From contig NC_045439.1 of NCBI RefSeq assembly GCF_002776525.5, positions 123,754,929 through 123,818,928 on the forward strand: a DNA stretch of 64,000 nt, read 5' to 3'. Of the stretch, positions 1-10,910 are shown in pieces. Below the pieces are notes generated by a model that ran no database searches, was not told the origin of the DNA, and saw only the letters and a list, made by a program, of their open reading frames with translations. Made by a program: the position numbers and the translations under genes. Position 1 is the first letter of the stretch; each line of letters starts with the position of its first letter. The stretch comes from Piliocolobus tephrosceles. Its lineage: Eukaryota; Chordata; Mammalia; Primates; Cercopithecidae.

Positions 1-437
1 AGCTGAAGTTCTACATCCAAAGTGCCTTCACCTTTCATTTCTCTATAACTCATAAACGAGTTAGGCTCTTGTAGATCAGTTATACTGGTGGCTGGTCTCC
101 CTGGGGAAAATAATAGAAACAGTGAAGGAAAGGGAGAGTCAGAACAAGGGAGTGGCTGCAGCCAGCTCCACTCTCTCTTCTCCCTGTTGGGGTAAATGCT
201 CCCAGCAACTCTGCACTTTTTGTTTTGTCATTGAAAGGGGAAGAGAACTCTTTTAGACACTTAGGCCATCCATGTCAAGATTTCCCGAAGCGCCCTCTCT
301 AACTCACAGCAATATCTAAAGCAGAAAAGATAAATTCCAAGCATTTCACCAGTCACTGTGATTGGCATCACCTCTCATTTCTAAGTAAACTAGGGCATAA
401 ACTCTGCAACATCATGCAGTAGAAACAGCAGGGCTTT

Positions 438-619
438 CAGGTGTGGTGGTGTATGCCTGTAATCCCAGCTACTCAGGAGGCTGAGGCAGGAGAATCGAAT
501 CGCAGTGAGTTGAGATTGCGCCACTGCACTCCAGCCTGGGCAACAGAGTGAGACTCTGTCTCAAATAAATAAATAAATAAAATTTAAAAAATTAAAAAAA
601 AAATAAAAGAAAGAAAGAG
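438..619 (+). repeat. Alu, 5'-truncated and internally deleted
   Basis: Starts within the Alu body near the second conserved 'cctgtaatcccagc' block and ends in an A-rich AAAT tail. About 20 bp around the usual 'cttgaacccggg' block are missing. Confidence 0.93.
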
Positions 620-644
620 CAGGGATTTTTGGTCAGGCAGGCAG

Positions 645-843
645 ACCCAAGTTTAAATTTAGGTCCTTTACATACTAGCTTTGGGATCTTGGACACTTCT
701 TTCTCTGAGCCTCAGTTTCTTCTTTTGTAAAATAGGATATTTCCCCCTACCTCATAGAGATATTTGAGATAAACAATTCTACATGTCATGCATCTAGCAT
801 AGTATCTAAACATCGTAGGGACTGAGATGGTGGTTATTATTCC
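645..843 (-). repeat. MIR-like SINE
   Basis: The run 'cctcagtttcttc...gtaaaatagg...cctcatagagat' matches the reverse of the MIR core. Its 3' 94 bp (774-867) are repeated exactly at 1652-1745. Confidence 0.75.
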
Positions 844-1309
844 TATGTTAAGTTAGGTTGTTGATTAACAGGGCTATTTCCTGAGGGTTATAGAATTTGT
901 TTATGAAATACAAGATTCCATACTCTTGAGTCCTATAAACTCTCAGGTGGTATAATAGCAAAATCCTAGAACAACCGATGTTGAGGGCTTTGACCCCCCT
1001 CATCCACTGGAGGAGTCAGAGGTGCAGAGAGGGGCGATGACTCATTCCAATATCACACAGCCAGTTGGGACCAAATCAAACCTAGAACTCTGGACTGAAA
1101 CCAGAAGCCCTGGGTTTCTTTCTCTGTACTTCACTGACTCTTCTTGGATGATGTTTAGTATAAGGGGGCACAATCTCTGGAGTGAATTGGGAGTGTTTTT
1201 TTGGGGGCATGGGTAAAATTACCTTGAATATCCTCTTCTAAATGCACCTCTGAATCCACGGCAGTGGAAGTAGAAAGGATCTATTTGATCATGACAATGC
1301 AATTTTCTG

Positions 1310-1351
1310 CTCTTCTAGCTCTTCTAGCTCTTCTAGCTCTTCTAGCTCTAG
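1310..1351. repeat. 9-bp minisatellite
   Basis: Unit ctcttctag repeated four times plus a partial copy, without mismatches. Confidence 0.95.
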
Positions 1352-1549
1352 CGGTTAGCTAAATTCCACCCCAAAGAAAGCATGCTTAAATAGTCTTTAA
1401 TACTTTAACTAATTTATCTGGATGTCACAATTCTTAATGCTTCAGTAATAGATTAAAAATAAGATATAATGACAAAAATAACATCACCTTTTCTTCTGCT
1501 TATTGTCACCAGAATACATTTTGTAATTACCATAGAATCTCATACTTAC

Positions 1550-1613
1550 TCAGTTCCACTTTTAGCTGAGTGCCTGTCCCAAAGGTGAGTTTGTTTCCTC
1601 CTCCCGTGAGTAT
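1550..1613 (-). CDS. TRAJ10: T-cell receptor alpha joining segment 10
   Basis: Reads ILTGGGNKLT, FGTG, TQLKVEL on the minus strand, 64 nt, leaving the one extra nucleotide needed for the splice to TRAC; donor GT at 1548-1549. The heptamer CACAGTG is at 1614-1620. The best nonamer (acaataaac, 1632-1640) implies an 11-bp spacer, so spacing is slightly short or the nonamer is weak. Peptide equals the human one as remembered. A duplicated MIR piece starts only 11 bp beyond the nonamer (1652), so the RSS borders rearranged DNA. Confidence 0.96.
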
Positions 1614-1651
1614 CACAGTGTTTGATGCCTCACAATAAACTCCCTTTTAGG

Positions 1652-1745
1652 CAATTCTACATGTCATGCATCTAGCATAGTATCTAAACATCGTAGGGAC
1701 TGAGATGGTGGTTATTATTCCTATGTTAAGTTAGGTTGTTGATTA
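1652..1745. repeat. Exact second copy of 774-867
   Basis: All 94 bases match the earlier copy by eye, 878 bp apart in the same orientation. It begins 11 bp beyond the TRAJ10 nonamer. Confidence 0.93.
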
Positions 1746-1763
1746 GCTTAACAACCTAACTTA
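1727..1763. repeat. Hairpin at the end of the 94-bp duplicate
   Basis: Arms 1727-1740 and 1750-1763 are perfect 14-bp reverse complements with a 9-base loop. The second arm is a reversed copy of the end of the duplicate. Confidence 0.9.
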
Positions 1764-2664
1764 GGCCACTTCACCCCTTTTCTTGATGTGCTCTAATGAG
1801 TTAGAAAACACTCAAACTTTCATATAGCTATTGAGTTACTCCTAGGAGAAAAAAGTGCCCCAAATGGGATAAATTCATGGACTTTTTGTACTAAGAGACC
1901 AGAGAGGCCATTAGACCCACTTTCCCATTTACAGATAAAGAAACTGAGGCTTAGAGGCAAAAGATCTGGTCTAAGTTACATTGCTAGTGGGTAGCAGAGA
2001 CCAAAACATGGCTCTATTTGAATCCCAATCTAGCATTTCTTTCTCTCCACCACAGGCTCAAATGTACTGTGTCATTTGCTTAATTTTCTTCTTCCCTTTG
2101 GCCTGGAAACTTGATTTCTTTGGGTGTTTGATTTCAATTAAACAAGAATTTATCAAGTACTTGCTTTTGTAAAAGGACCATATCAGACACTTCATGGAAT
2201 ATTAAAGAGTGTCTATTCTCAAGGATCTTTTGGTTCAAATAGGCAGATATTCTCAGTAAGAAAAGATTTCTGTAGCTGCATATGTCACAGATTGTCTAAG
2301 ATTCCACAGCTAAATTTGGGATATGGAGGGCTAGAGGAATGTGAAGGGTGCCCGGGGAGAGACTACAGTCTAGGCTTTAAACAGGAAGTGAGGTTATTTC
2401 TGGAAAAACCACGTTTGTCCTAATTGTCTAGAGTATTAGTCTTTTCTCCATCCTGACCTAGTGAATTAGTTCTACTGTTATTTCCAACTCTTCTATTAGC
2501 TATTTTCATTTTTAAATGAAGAGTCCATGGAGGCTCAATCTTAAATTCACGGAACATTGATAATAAAACAAAGATGATGCAATCCATGAGGATAACACAC
2601 AAGACATATGGAAACCTTAAACCAGATAAGGGGAAAACATGGGTGGGATGGGGTCAACATGTAC

Positions 2665-2724
2665 CTGGAAAGACTAGAAGCATTGTCCCCTTCCCAAAGG
2701 TGAGTGTGCTGTATCCTGAATTCA
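2665..2724 (-). CDS. TRAJ11: T-cell receptor alpha joining segment 11
   Basis: Reads NSGYSTLT, FGKG, TMLLVFP; 60 nt with donor GT at 2663-2664 (GTACAT type). Human ends LLVSP as remembered, so the Ser-to-Phe change near the end is species-specific. The heptamer at 2725-2731 is cactata, keeping CAC but weak elsewhere; nonamer acaaaaatg is at 2744-2752 after exactly 12 bp. Structurally usable, probably at reduced efficiency. Confidence 0.95.
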
Positions 2725-2794
2725 CACTATAGCAAATCCCCATACAAAAATGACCTGCAGTGTTTCAACCCATGGTCTACTTAGGGAAAAGGAA

Positions 2795-2960
2795 AGAAAA
2801 CCTTCATTTATGGAGAACCTATTATGAGCCAAGTGGATTAATAATATGCATAATTACACTACTTCATTTGGGCCTCAACTGTGCCACAAGCTTAAATATT
2901 ATTATCCTCATTTTACAAATGAAGAATAGGTGATCTGAGGCTGAGCAGGGGCCAGCACTG
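2795..2960 (+). repeat. MIR-like SINE
   Basis: Reads 'tatggagaacctattatgagc ... tattatcctcattttacaaatgaag', in the order of the MIR core. Divergent; boundaries approximate. Confidence 0.65.
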
Positions 2961-3225
2961 CTAACAAAGATGTAAGTATCCTGGATCCACGAGACACTTT
3001 GGCAGAGGATGGATAAATCTTAGGAGGTGCTATGAGAGAAGACTCCCCTTCCTTGTTCCTTCTAGAGAGGGATTACAGCTATATTAGGGTCTAGAACCAG
3101 ACATCAGAACTCTAGTAACAGCGCTCCTAAAAATCTCCAGCTCATTTTCCATTATACAATCATTTCCTGAGGCATGAAGACATTTTACCTCAATCTTTCT
3201 GTTGCCTCTCTGACGCCTTACTTAC

Positions 3226-3285
3226 CAGGCCTGACCAGGAGTCTAGTCCCACTCCCAAAGATCAATTTATAGCCGCCATCCATCC
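3226..3285 (-). CDS. TRAJ12: T-cell receptor alpha joining segment 12
   Basis: Reads MDGGYKLI, FGSG, TRLLVRP; human is MDSSYKLI as remembered. Donor GTAAG at 3224-3225. Consensus heptamer CACAGTG at 3286-3292, 12-bp spacer, poor nonamer tcaagaaca at 3305-3313. Looks functional. The spacer to TRAJ13 (3314-4081) holds nothing I recognise. Confidence 0.96.
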
Positions 3286-4081
3286 CACAGTGTTTCTTAG
3301 TCAGTCAAGAACACCCAGAAGCCCACACATCCTTTTCAAACCTAAGACATAGAGATATGGCCTTTTCACCCACAAGCAGATACGGGTTACATTTTAACTT
3401 CCTTTTTACGCAGGCCATTTGACTCCAATTTGGGGTATTTACTGCATATCACTTGAAATGAAGTTTCTACCTGCCCACATCTCTGACTCTGTTGTCATCA
3501 AACTCATGATGTTCAACTCCATTTACCCAACAGATGTAGCTAGCCCTTCTTTCATTTCCATTACAGTTATCAATTTTTAGATTCCTGACATAGCGTCACC
3601 CCTAATTTTAACTTCAATCAATCTGAAACTTCACGGAATAGCATCCAGATCATCATGAGTGGCAGCTTCCTGCTCCCCCGAGTCAACTCATTTTAGAAGC
3701 TCAGTGACTCCTTGTTACTCACTTGAGTCCCATCCAGCCCCCAGAACCAAGCATCCCTCTGATTAAAGGACACCCACTCTGCTTTAAGCTTGGTAAAAAG
3801 TACTACTTGTCTTCTCTTTAGTTCTTTTCTTTGCAAATCCACTGTTTTCCATTGGCTTCACGAGCAATGTCTTAGCTTTTTTTGATATTAAGAAGAAACA
3901 CAAACTGGATAAAATAGTACTAAGAACATGCTAAGGGATGTTCTTATACAATCCCTTTATTTCAGTCTCCTGAAACAGTCAGAAAAGAGCAGGCCCATTA
4001 TATCCCTTTATGTTCTCCAAATGTTATGGTCTGAGAGAAGACAACACAAGGAAGAGGAAATGCATAGGAAATTGGACTCAC

Positions 4082-4144
4082 TTGGGATGACTTGGAGCTT
4101 TGTTCCAGTTCCAAAGGTAACTTTCTGGTAACTTCCAGAATTCA
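4082..4144 (-). CDS. TRAJ13: T-cell receptor alpha joining segment 13
   Basis: Reads NSGSYQKVT, FGTG, TKLQVIP; human is NSGGYQKVT and FGIG as remembered. Donor GTGAGT, GT at 4080-4081. Heptamer cactgta at 4145-4151, spacer 4152-4163 ending CTTT, nonamer acaaaatga at 4164-4172. A 72-codon open frame runs through the segment by chance; only the 63-nt J is meaningful. Confidence 0.96.
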
Positions 4145-4855
4145 CACTGTAATGCCTGCCTTTACAAAATGACTTCCCTTCCCCTGCCCTTTTCATTTGG
4201 GTAGCATTTGAGCCACTATACTTCAATAGAAGAGAGAGTGCTTTTTACCAATGCCTAGGGCTACAGATTACATGTAAATGGCGATTTCACTAAGAACCTA
4301 CAAATTCTCATGTTAAAAGAATTCTACGGTCTGACATAGTTTTTCTTTGTTCTATAAACAATATTTTACATGTGGATAGCATTTAAGAATTTACAAAATA
4401 CTTTCACATATATTAGCTTATCTTTAAAGTAACATCTGAACCCCATAAATATATATACCTATTACATACCCACAACATTAAAACAAAAAATCTGAGGTGA
4501 CATTAAATGTTTTCATTTTATAGATAAAGAAACTATGGCCTAGGTTCACTAATGAAGCCAGGTTAGGAGAACTGGAAGTGCTCAGCCAGACTTTCTGCCT
4601 TTTTCTTTAGGATCAACTCTCTAGGCTGTTTCAGCCTGTGATGTTTGGTTCATCCACATGGCTATTTTTTTTTCACAGCTAGCTCTTCTATCCTCCACAC
4701 CATTACTTTAACATTTCTTCCTTCATTGGAATCCACTTAACTCTGCAGAAACCATTAATTTCTTGACACTTGGGCCTTCGAAATACTGCAGTAAGTTTAG
4801 TGGGTCTCAGTAGCCACATTAAGCCTCCTACTTTAGTGACATATTGCCTACTTAC

Positions 4856-4907
4856 CAGGTTTTACTGATAATCTTGTCCCACTCCCAGAGATGAATGTGT
4901 TATAAAT
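4856..4907 (-). CDS. TRAJ14: T-cell receptor alpha joining segment 14, J motif altered
   Basis: Reads IYNTFI, SGSG, TRLSVKP in 52 nt; the Phe of the FGxG motif has become Ser (TCT for TTT). Donor GTAAG at 4854-4855 is intact. RSS: heptamer cacagca 4908-4914, 12-bp spacer, near-perfect nonamer acaaaaacg 4927-4935. It can probably rearrange, but the missing aromatic residue of the beta-bulge should impair folding of the V domain, so it is best treated as an ORF of doubtful function. Confidence 0.93.
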
Positions 4908-5544
4908 CACAGCACTGTGCTGCCTGACAAAAACGCCCGAGTTACCTTGATAATAGATTAATGTGATTAGCATGCAGCCATCCTCCCTCGTGGGAGCTCT
5001 GGTTGGGATTCCCCCTTTTTGATACTGGAATAAAGACTAAGCCGTGGAATTAAACCTGAGAAAGTCTCTTTTCAGGGCGCAATAGTGGTACAATAGATGT
5101 AGTCAAAAGCCTAAGAAGAGTCCAAGTGATATTCTCTAGACTACTCTGAAACTTATTTCTTTCAAGGAGATTTACATAATTTCCCCAAGTAATCTTGTTT
5201 TACTAGCCAAAGGATAGCAACTCTGACCCCCATTTTTACCTAGGAATCAACACCTGTACATAATCTCATTTTACCACTGTTTAGCAAACTACTCATATCC
5301 TTGTAGGTAATCTTTCTTTCTTCTATGAATTAAATTCTTTTATGAGCATGCAATAGGACAGGGGCTATGGTTGGAGCATTAGGGGTGTGAGACAACATCC
5401 AATTTTCCCATTTGTTTAAATGGCTTTTCTCATTAAATGTCAATATTCCTTAACTCAAAGAAAGAGGAGGCATTTGGTCATCTGTGCAACATATGACTAC
5501 AGGATAAGTACAAACACTATGATCAATAATTATCAGGTACTTAC

Positions 5545-5604
5545 TGGAACTCACTGATAAGGTGGTTCCCTTCCCAAAGATCAGTGCAGTTCCAGCCTGG
5601 TTGG
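5545..5604 (-). CDS. TRAJ15: T-cell receptor alpha joining segment 15
   Basis: Reads NQAGTALI, FGKG, TTLSVSS, identical to human as remembered. Donor GTAAG at 5543-5544; consensus heptamer 5605-5611; nonamer gcaaatacc 5624-5632 after 12 bp. An old interspersed repeat starts about 180 bp further up (5805). Confidence 0.96.
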
Positions 5605-5804
5605 CACAGTGAAATGAGGCCCTGCAAATACCTCATGTACCTGCTCACTCAAATCCACCTGGGACATAACTATAAATAATGGAAATTTGTATTCTGTCCT
5701 TGCCTTTGGTGCAAAAATCTCAGTGGGTTTTAGTATTTGGGTATGAAATAGCAAAGCTCTGTAATTTCGTGAAAAAGAGAGGCAGTTGGTGCTAAGTCCT
5801 TTAT

Positions 5805-6060
5805 TCACTCAGTAACTGTTCACTGAACACCTCTGAAGTGTAAAGACATTGTGCCGGCACTAGGGATATGGTGAAAGTCACTTAGACACTGTCCCTGTCC
5901 TCATGGTGCCTACGGTCTAGAAGAAGGCAAACAATAAACACATAGATAGTATAATGTTAAGTGTTGATAGTGTGTGAATTAAAATCAGGCTAAATAACAG
6001 GGTAGAGAGCAGCCAGGTAGTGGCTGTGTTTGATGACTTGTTAGATTGTCTGGGTAAGAA
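5805..6060 (+). repeat. Old interspersed repeat (class uncertain)
   Basis: The stretch 'cactgaacacctctgaagtg ... ctgtcctcatggtgcctacggtctag' matches a widespread mammalian repeat pattern of L2/MIR age; the same family appears near 62765. Exact family not named with confidence. Confidence 0.5.
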
Positions 6061-6662
6061 AGGCTTCTCTGAGGTGATGTCTAAAGTGAAGTCTAGGCTT
6101 GGAGGAGTTAATCACCATCCTTTTTGAGATAAATGGAGGGGCTGAAAGAGCAGAGCCTGGCTCCGAGTCACACAGAGTGTCCACATGGACACTTAGATCA
6201 TGCCTTCGCCCTGCTGAAGTGTTAGATATAAATCTAACCATGTAAATTCCTGGTTAGAAAAGGTAAAATAAGATAGATTTTCTTTCAGAGTGATTTTGGC
6301 ATGTTATCTGGGCAACTGGAAGCTTTGGCCCTGGCCATGGAGAGCACTGAGGTTGCAAGGGGCTGCCAGCTGTAAGAGAAAGTGTTTGCATTTCAGAGCA
6401 GACTTCTCTGATGGAACTGATCACTGAGCTAAGGAGATGTCTTCCATACTGCTTCTCTGTTAAGCTTCCATTCTGCTTCCCTGTTAACAATGCAAACTCC
6501 CACCTGGCAGAAGTGAGGATGGAGAAGGCATGAAGAATGCTCTGCTCCCCATGAAATATGGATAAATTGAGAACATTTGGCAGTCCACTTAGATTTCCAA
6601 AAAAGCGTATTACTTGTCTCAATAACTACTCAAATTCAGAATTCATTTGTAATGATACTTAC

Positions 6663-6722
6663 TAAGATCCACTTTTAACATGGTCCCCCTTCCAAAGAGC
6701 AGCTTCTGGCCATCTGAAAACC
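6663..6722 (-). CDS. TRAJ16: T-cell receptor alpha joining segment 16
   Basis: Reads FSDGQKLL, FGRG, TMLKVDL. Human has FARG at the motif as remembered, so the canonical first Gly is present here. Donor GTAAG at 6661-6662. Perfect heptamer CACAGTG 6723-6729, 12-bp spacer, perfect nonamer ACAAAAACC 6742-6750: one of the best RSSs in the cluster. Confidence 0.96.
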
Positions 6723-7159
6723 CACAGTGATCTATTGTACCACAAAAACCAAAGGATGCTTCATTTCCAAGCATGGTACTTCTCCCCTGCAGGGTTCTTT
6801 TGCTTGGTTGAAACCTAATCTAACACTAAGCACATATTTAGCTAAACTCAAGAAAAATTTTAAGCTCACATACTCTTTGGAATGGTAGGAAACTTCAGAA
6901 ACCATTTACTATAAGCTCTCAACCTCACACATTTCTCTCCAGAGTGACCTCTGGTTTCTGAAGATCTCAGGGAAGGCCTTGCTCACCAATTCTCATGTTC
7001 TTTTATTTCTTATAATGAGAGAGGTCCAGCTTATATCCAAACCCAACCCTTTCTCTGCCATGGGCAAAGTCCATTAAATTTGTTCACCTTTAAGTTTACC
7101 CTCAAATGAAATTTTTTCATAAAATCTAATTATTAAAAATCATGAATCATTTGACCATC

Positions 7160-7370
7160 CATCCTTTTCAAAGAGATTTCACATATATTATATCATCATA
7201 TTATCTCATCTGAATTTCACAGACTCCTTTGAAATAGTCAAGGCTGGAATAATAATCTCCACATTTTAGATTAACTGAGGCTGGAAGAGCTCAAGTGATC
7301 TTCTCATCTGCCTAGTGAGTGAGTGGCTGAGCAGGGGTCCACACTGTTTTTTGGCTTCTAGTTGAATGCC
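7160..7370 (+). repeat. MIR-like SINE, divergent
   Basis: Carries 'atattatctcatctgaatttcaca', 'aataatctccacattttag' and 'gagtggctgagcaggg' in MIR order. Confidence 0.55.
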
Positions 7371-8044
7371 TTAATGATTTATTTTGCACACGTTCATGTA
7401 TTGATCATATTACCTTGCCTTTCAAGTATGCCTCCTTTCTTATTCCCTCCCTCAGTGAAAGAGACAATATCATCAACAAAACAATACCCCCCTCCAAAAG
7501 AAAACCCTCTAGCTCAATTCCTTTTCAGAGCAGTGACTTTTTAATCCTCATATACTTTCTGTGAACCAGAAGATAAGGGTTACCAATATTTCAGTTACAT
7601 TAATTGGGAAAAATGAGGGCCAGAGGAAATAAATCAGAATAATGGTTATAGAGGCTGCAGCCTGGTATAGACAGCAATATTTTGAACATTAGAAATTCTA
7701 AGTCCTTGCTCTGCTATTGTGACCATGTTCAAATCAACTACTCTGAATAGAGAGAAATGCCATATCCATCTTCATCTGCCTCTTGGAAAATCAGATAAGA
7801 AATGTGAAGAAATAAGGAAAGTACCTTTTACTATGTGTCTTCTCTTAAGAAAACAGACTCTAGAAAACACCAAGATAACATTATCCTTTATCCATGCTGA
7901 ATTTGTACATAAGTGCACGCGTATGCATAAAAGCAACATGAAACATTTTAGAGACAAGTTTGAGACATTAATTTGGGCCAACACGGCACATTGAATTTCA
8001 AACTGATGACAAGGCTCAATTGTGGGTCAAGCCCCAGTACTCAC

Positions 8045-8107
8045 TTGGTTTAACTAGCACCCTGGTTCCTCCTCCAAAAGTTAGCTTGTTGCTTGCAACA
8101 TTGATCA
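8045..8107 (-). CDS. TRAJ17: T-cell receptor alpha joining segment 17
   Basis: Reads INVASNKLT, FGGG, TRVLVKP; human is IKAAGNKLT as remembered, so three changes fall in the CDR3 part and none in the framework. Donor GTGAG at 8043-8044. Heptamer cacaatg 8108-8114, 12-bp spacer, nonamer gcaaaaacc 8127-8135. The 1.2-kb spacer from TRAJ16 has a MIR-like stretch near 7160-7370. Confidence 0.96.
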
Positions 8108-9243
8108 CACAATGATTTGAGGCCCAGCAAAAACCACAGGGACCAAGAAAATAATACTCAGTCGGTGCTCAACAAAGGACATTTTCTATGGTATAGGAAA
8201 AGTGGAGAGTTTGCAATGTGCAGGGTAATCCTGTCTCCTAGCACTGTATCCTCTTCATAGAGCTGGAATGCTTGCAAGTGGGCACATGTTTGGGTCTAAC
8301 CCCTTCACATAGTTATTCACTACTCTGCTCTGGCAATTTGGATTTTCTCTGTAAATAAGGATAATATTAATAGCTCTCAACCATAACCTCATTCAGGGGC
8401 CCATTTGGCCATTTTTGTCTGACAAAGGCAATTTTCTCTGAAAACAGAAAGCCCTAGAAGCTCCAGAGAATCTTCAGGGTAGGGCTATCCATACATTCAG
8501 AACGGAAATGCTGAGTGAACACACCATATACATGCATGCACTTGCTAACAGGGTTTCTGTATTTGATTGAGTGCTCAGGAAAGGCCCCAAAGAGAGGACG
8601 AATACTTTAGTCCTAGGTCCTCCCAGGCCCTTCCATCTGCCATACCTACCGGGTATTGTGGATCAACTTTATTTTCTCAGTGAAAGTTTCAGACCCAGAC
8701 TCCCTCCAGCTACTCTAGAGCCCATCCATTGGTGAGGCGAAGTGCTGAGGAAGCAGGGGAACAGGCTTCTTGGGGAAAGTTTACAGAGAACCACGGAGAG
8801 GTCATTCTCAATAAGAAGGAGTGCAGCGACACATGGAGCCTCTGACAGGGAGATGGCCAAGAGTCACAGGACCCAAGAAAAACACACCTTAGAAAGATGG
8901 TCTCATTCGCTTGTCCATTCCGGGTGGAGGGCCATGTCCTTCCCCAGGTGTTGTGTGTGGACCAGAGCGGGTGCTTTGGGATGCTCACATGTTTTAGTGG
9001 GACCTCCCTTCTTTGCCTTTGGTGGGGACCATCAAGTCCTCTCTGATTCCTGGGTTCCTAAAAGGGACTTTCCATCGCCTTTGCCTCCCTCTGTTTCCTC
9101 ATCCTAATCTACCTAGGGACTGGGGTCTTCCAGGAGGGGAAATACACATATCTCTTTAGTTTCAAGACTAAGGGAGTTAATTCATCTCCCCTTTTAATTT
9201 ATCCACAGTAATATTTCCCTGGAATAGAAAGCGACTCACTCAC

Positions 9244-9309
9244 CAGGCCAGACAGTCAACTGAGTTCCTCTTCCAAAGTATAGGCTCCCCAGGGTTGAGC
9301 CTCTGTCGG
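9244..9309 (-). CDS. TRAJ18: T-cell receptor alpha joining segment 18 (iNKT J segment)
   Basis: Reads DRGSTLGSLY, FGRG, TQLTVWP, 66 nt. In human the same J pairs with TRAV10 to form the invariant NKT receptor that sees CD1d with glycolipid. The DRGSTLG core is kept, but the following human Arg is Ser here (AGC for AGG). Donor GTGAG at 9242-9243. Consensus heptamer 9310-9316, spacer ending CTTT, nonamer acatgaacc 9329-9337. TRAJ19 lies only about 330 bp beyond. Confidence 0.97.
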
Positions 9310-9635
9310 CACAGTGCTGGTCCCCTTTACATGAACCCAGCCCTAATGTTCCCCATCCCTTCCCCCCCAGCTTTGGAATATAGGGTTGAAAATTTGCCTC
9401 CATCCTCTTTAAGCATCTGTCAGTCTTTTTCTTGCACAGACAGCAGTCTAAGCTGGACAGTCAGTCCTCAGATGCTTTAACTCCAGGGATAAGTGATCTG
9501 TGGTAACAATAGCCTTTCTACCTTCAGAGTTCCCTCCTATCAGAAAGCAATTACACATCCTTTTGAGTGTGTTTAAATTGGAAGGAACTTTGCTCCCCTG
9601 GTCCTATTTTCCAGTACAAAAGGCTGCTCGCTTAC

Positions 9636-9695
9636 TTGGAATGACATTATGTTTGGATCCCTTTCCAAAGCTGAACTTGTAAAATCTTTGATAGC
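9636..9695 (-). CDS. TRAJ19: T-cell receptor alpha joining segment 19, weak RSS
   Basis: Reads YQRFYKFS, FGKG, SKHNVIP with donor GTAAG at 9634-9635; human is YQRFYNFT and ends NVTP as remembered. The putative heptamer cacatct (9696-9702) is poor and no acceptable nonamer stands 12 bp away; gcaaaatca at 9710-9718 is 7 bp off. Coding is open but rearrangement should be very rare, as for the human ORF-class TRAJ19. Confidence 0.93.
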
Positions 9696-10562
9696 CACAT
9701 CTGTCCTCTGCAAAATCACCTCATTTCCTTCATTCAACCCCTGATCCTCCCTTAAGACATTCCCTTTATCTCTTCTTTCTTTTTTTCCTCCTTGATATCT
9801 CCTATTATTTTCTCATTTACTGTACTGGGAAATCATACCCCACTATCTTCAAGGTGTAAAAATCCCAAGTAGGCTTTAGCTTATGAATAATTTGATGAAC
9901 TATTTCTTTGGCTATCAAAATAGTAAAAATAGAAGAAACAAGTCTGAGCTCACCTATTAATCCTCCAGGCTTGAGTCATGGGATCTTAGCATTTAGAGTT
10001 GAAAGGGAGCCCAGAGGTGATTCAGTCTAATAGCTAATATGGCATAGAAGTGCCTTCTGCAACATCTCATGGTCAACCTTAGGGATCTGGCATGAAGATA
10101 TCTAAGGAAGAAAAGTTCCATACTTCACAAAACAGCCTTTCCACTGCAGGGCAGTTCCACTTGTTCAACAATGTTTGAGAGGACGTTGGAGCACATCTTT
10201 CACCTGCTGGTTTTGATTTGGCCTCCACACTCATCCTTTACCTGGTCTACATAGTAGTTCTTCAAATATTTGAAAGGAGTTAACTCTCTCACTTAGAGAC
10301 CTGAGATAATTTCAGATAATTAGCTCAGTTTTTATCTGACCACGAAGACTGTGCCACCAACAAATGTACCATCTTAGGAGGAGATGTTCTGAGGTGACAG
10401 AGAAGGCGAGGGAGACGTGAGGTAGAAAAATTATGGTTCTAACACAAACTGGGAAAGCTCTTGGAATTTAGTTCTTTACCGTTTCACTTCCTAGGTGAAT
10501 TTGCTTAAAAACCTACCCACCATTTTGCTTAAAATTATTCTGGACTTTTCCTTCTTACTTAC

Positions 10563-10619
10563 TTGCTCTTACAGTTACTGTGGTTCCGGCTCCAAAGCTG
10601 AGCTTGTAGTTGTTAGAGC
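10563..10619 (-). CDS. TRAJ20: T-cell receptor alpha joining segment 20
   Basis: Reads SNNYKLS, FGAG, TTVTVRA; human is SNDYKLS as remembered. Donor GTAAG at 10561-10562. Consensus heptamer 10620-10626, 12-bp spacer, nonamer acacaaacc 10639-10647. Followed up-cluster by a MIR-like repeat at about 10680-10910. Confidence 0.96.
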
Positions 10620-10679
10620 CACAGTGCGAGGTTGCCCTACACAAACCTCACCAAGAGTTAAGAGAGTGGGCTGGGGGAC

Positions 10680-10910
10680 AGGCAGACCTGGCTCTTAATC
10701 TAGCTCTGCCCCTCATCTGCTGTAAGCCCTTGGCTAACTATTTCAACCTCTTTGCTTTAGTTTTAACTTTCACACAGTTTCCTTATCTGTGAAAGCGGAG
10801 ATAGGTAATATCTATCCCAGAGGGTTGTTAGGAGGGTCAAATGAGTCAAGGCATGAAAGGTGCTTTGCACATTGTGAGTATTGAAGAAATGTTAATTATT
10901 AGGGTAGTAT
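10680..10910 (-). repeat. MIR-like SINE
   Basis: Reverse MIR order: 'acctggctcttaatctagct', 'tttccttatctgtgaaagcg', 'gggttgttaggagggtcaaatg', 'gtattgaagaaatgttaattat'. Confidence 0.75.

Larger units (their letters stand above)
1..1549. other. J-free stretch below TRAJ10
   Basis: Contains a truncated Alu, a MIR and a 9-bp minisatellite, listed separately; the rest is unrecognised. No J motif with donor and RSS was found. TRAJ9 and TRAC are expected beyond position 1. Confidence 0.7.

Noticed and set aside
1..1549. TRAJ9 or TRAC within the low end
   Set aside because: No FGxG with donor and RSS, and no constant-domain sequence was found.
7490..7510. CC-rich match to the reversed FGxG pattern
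   Set aside because: Low-complexity C run without donor or RSS.
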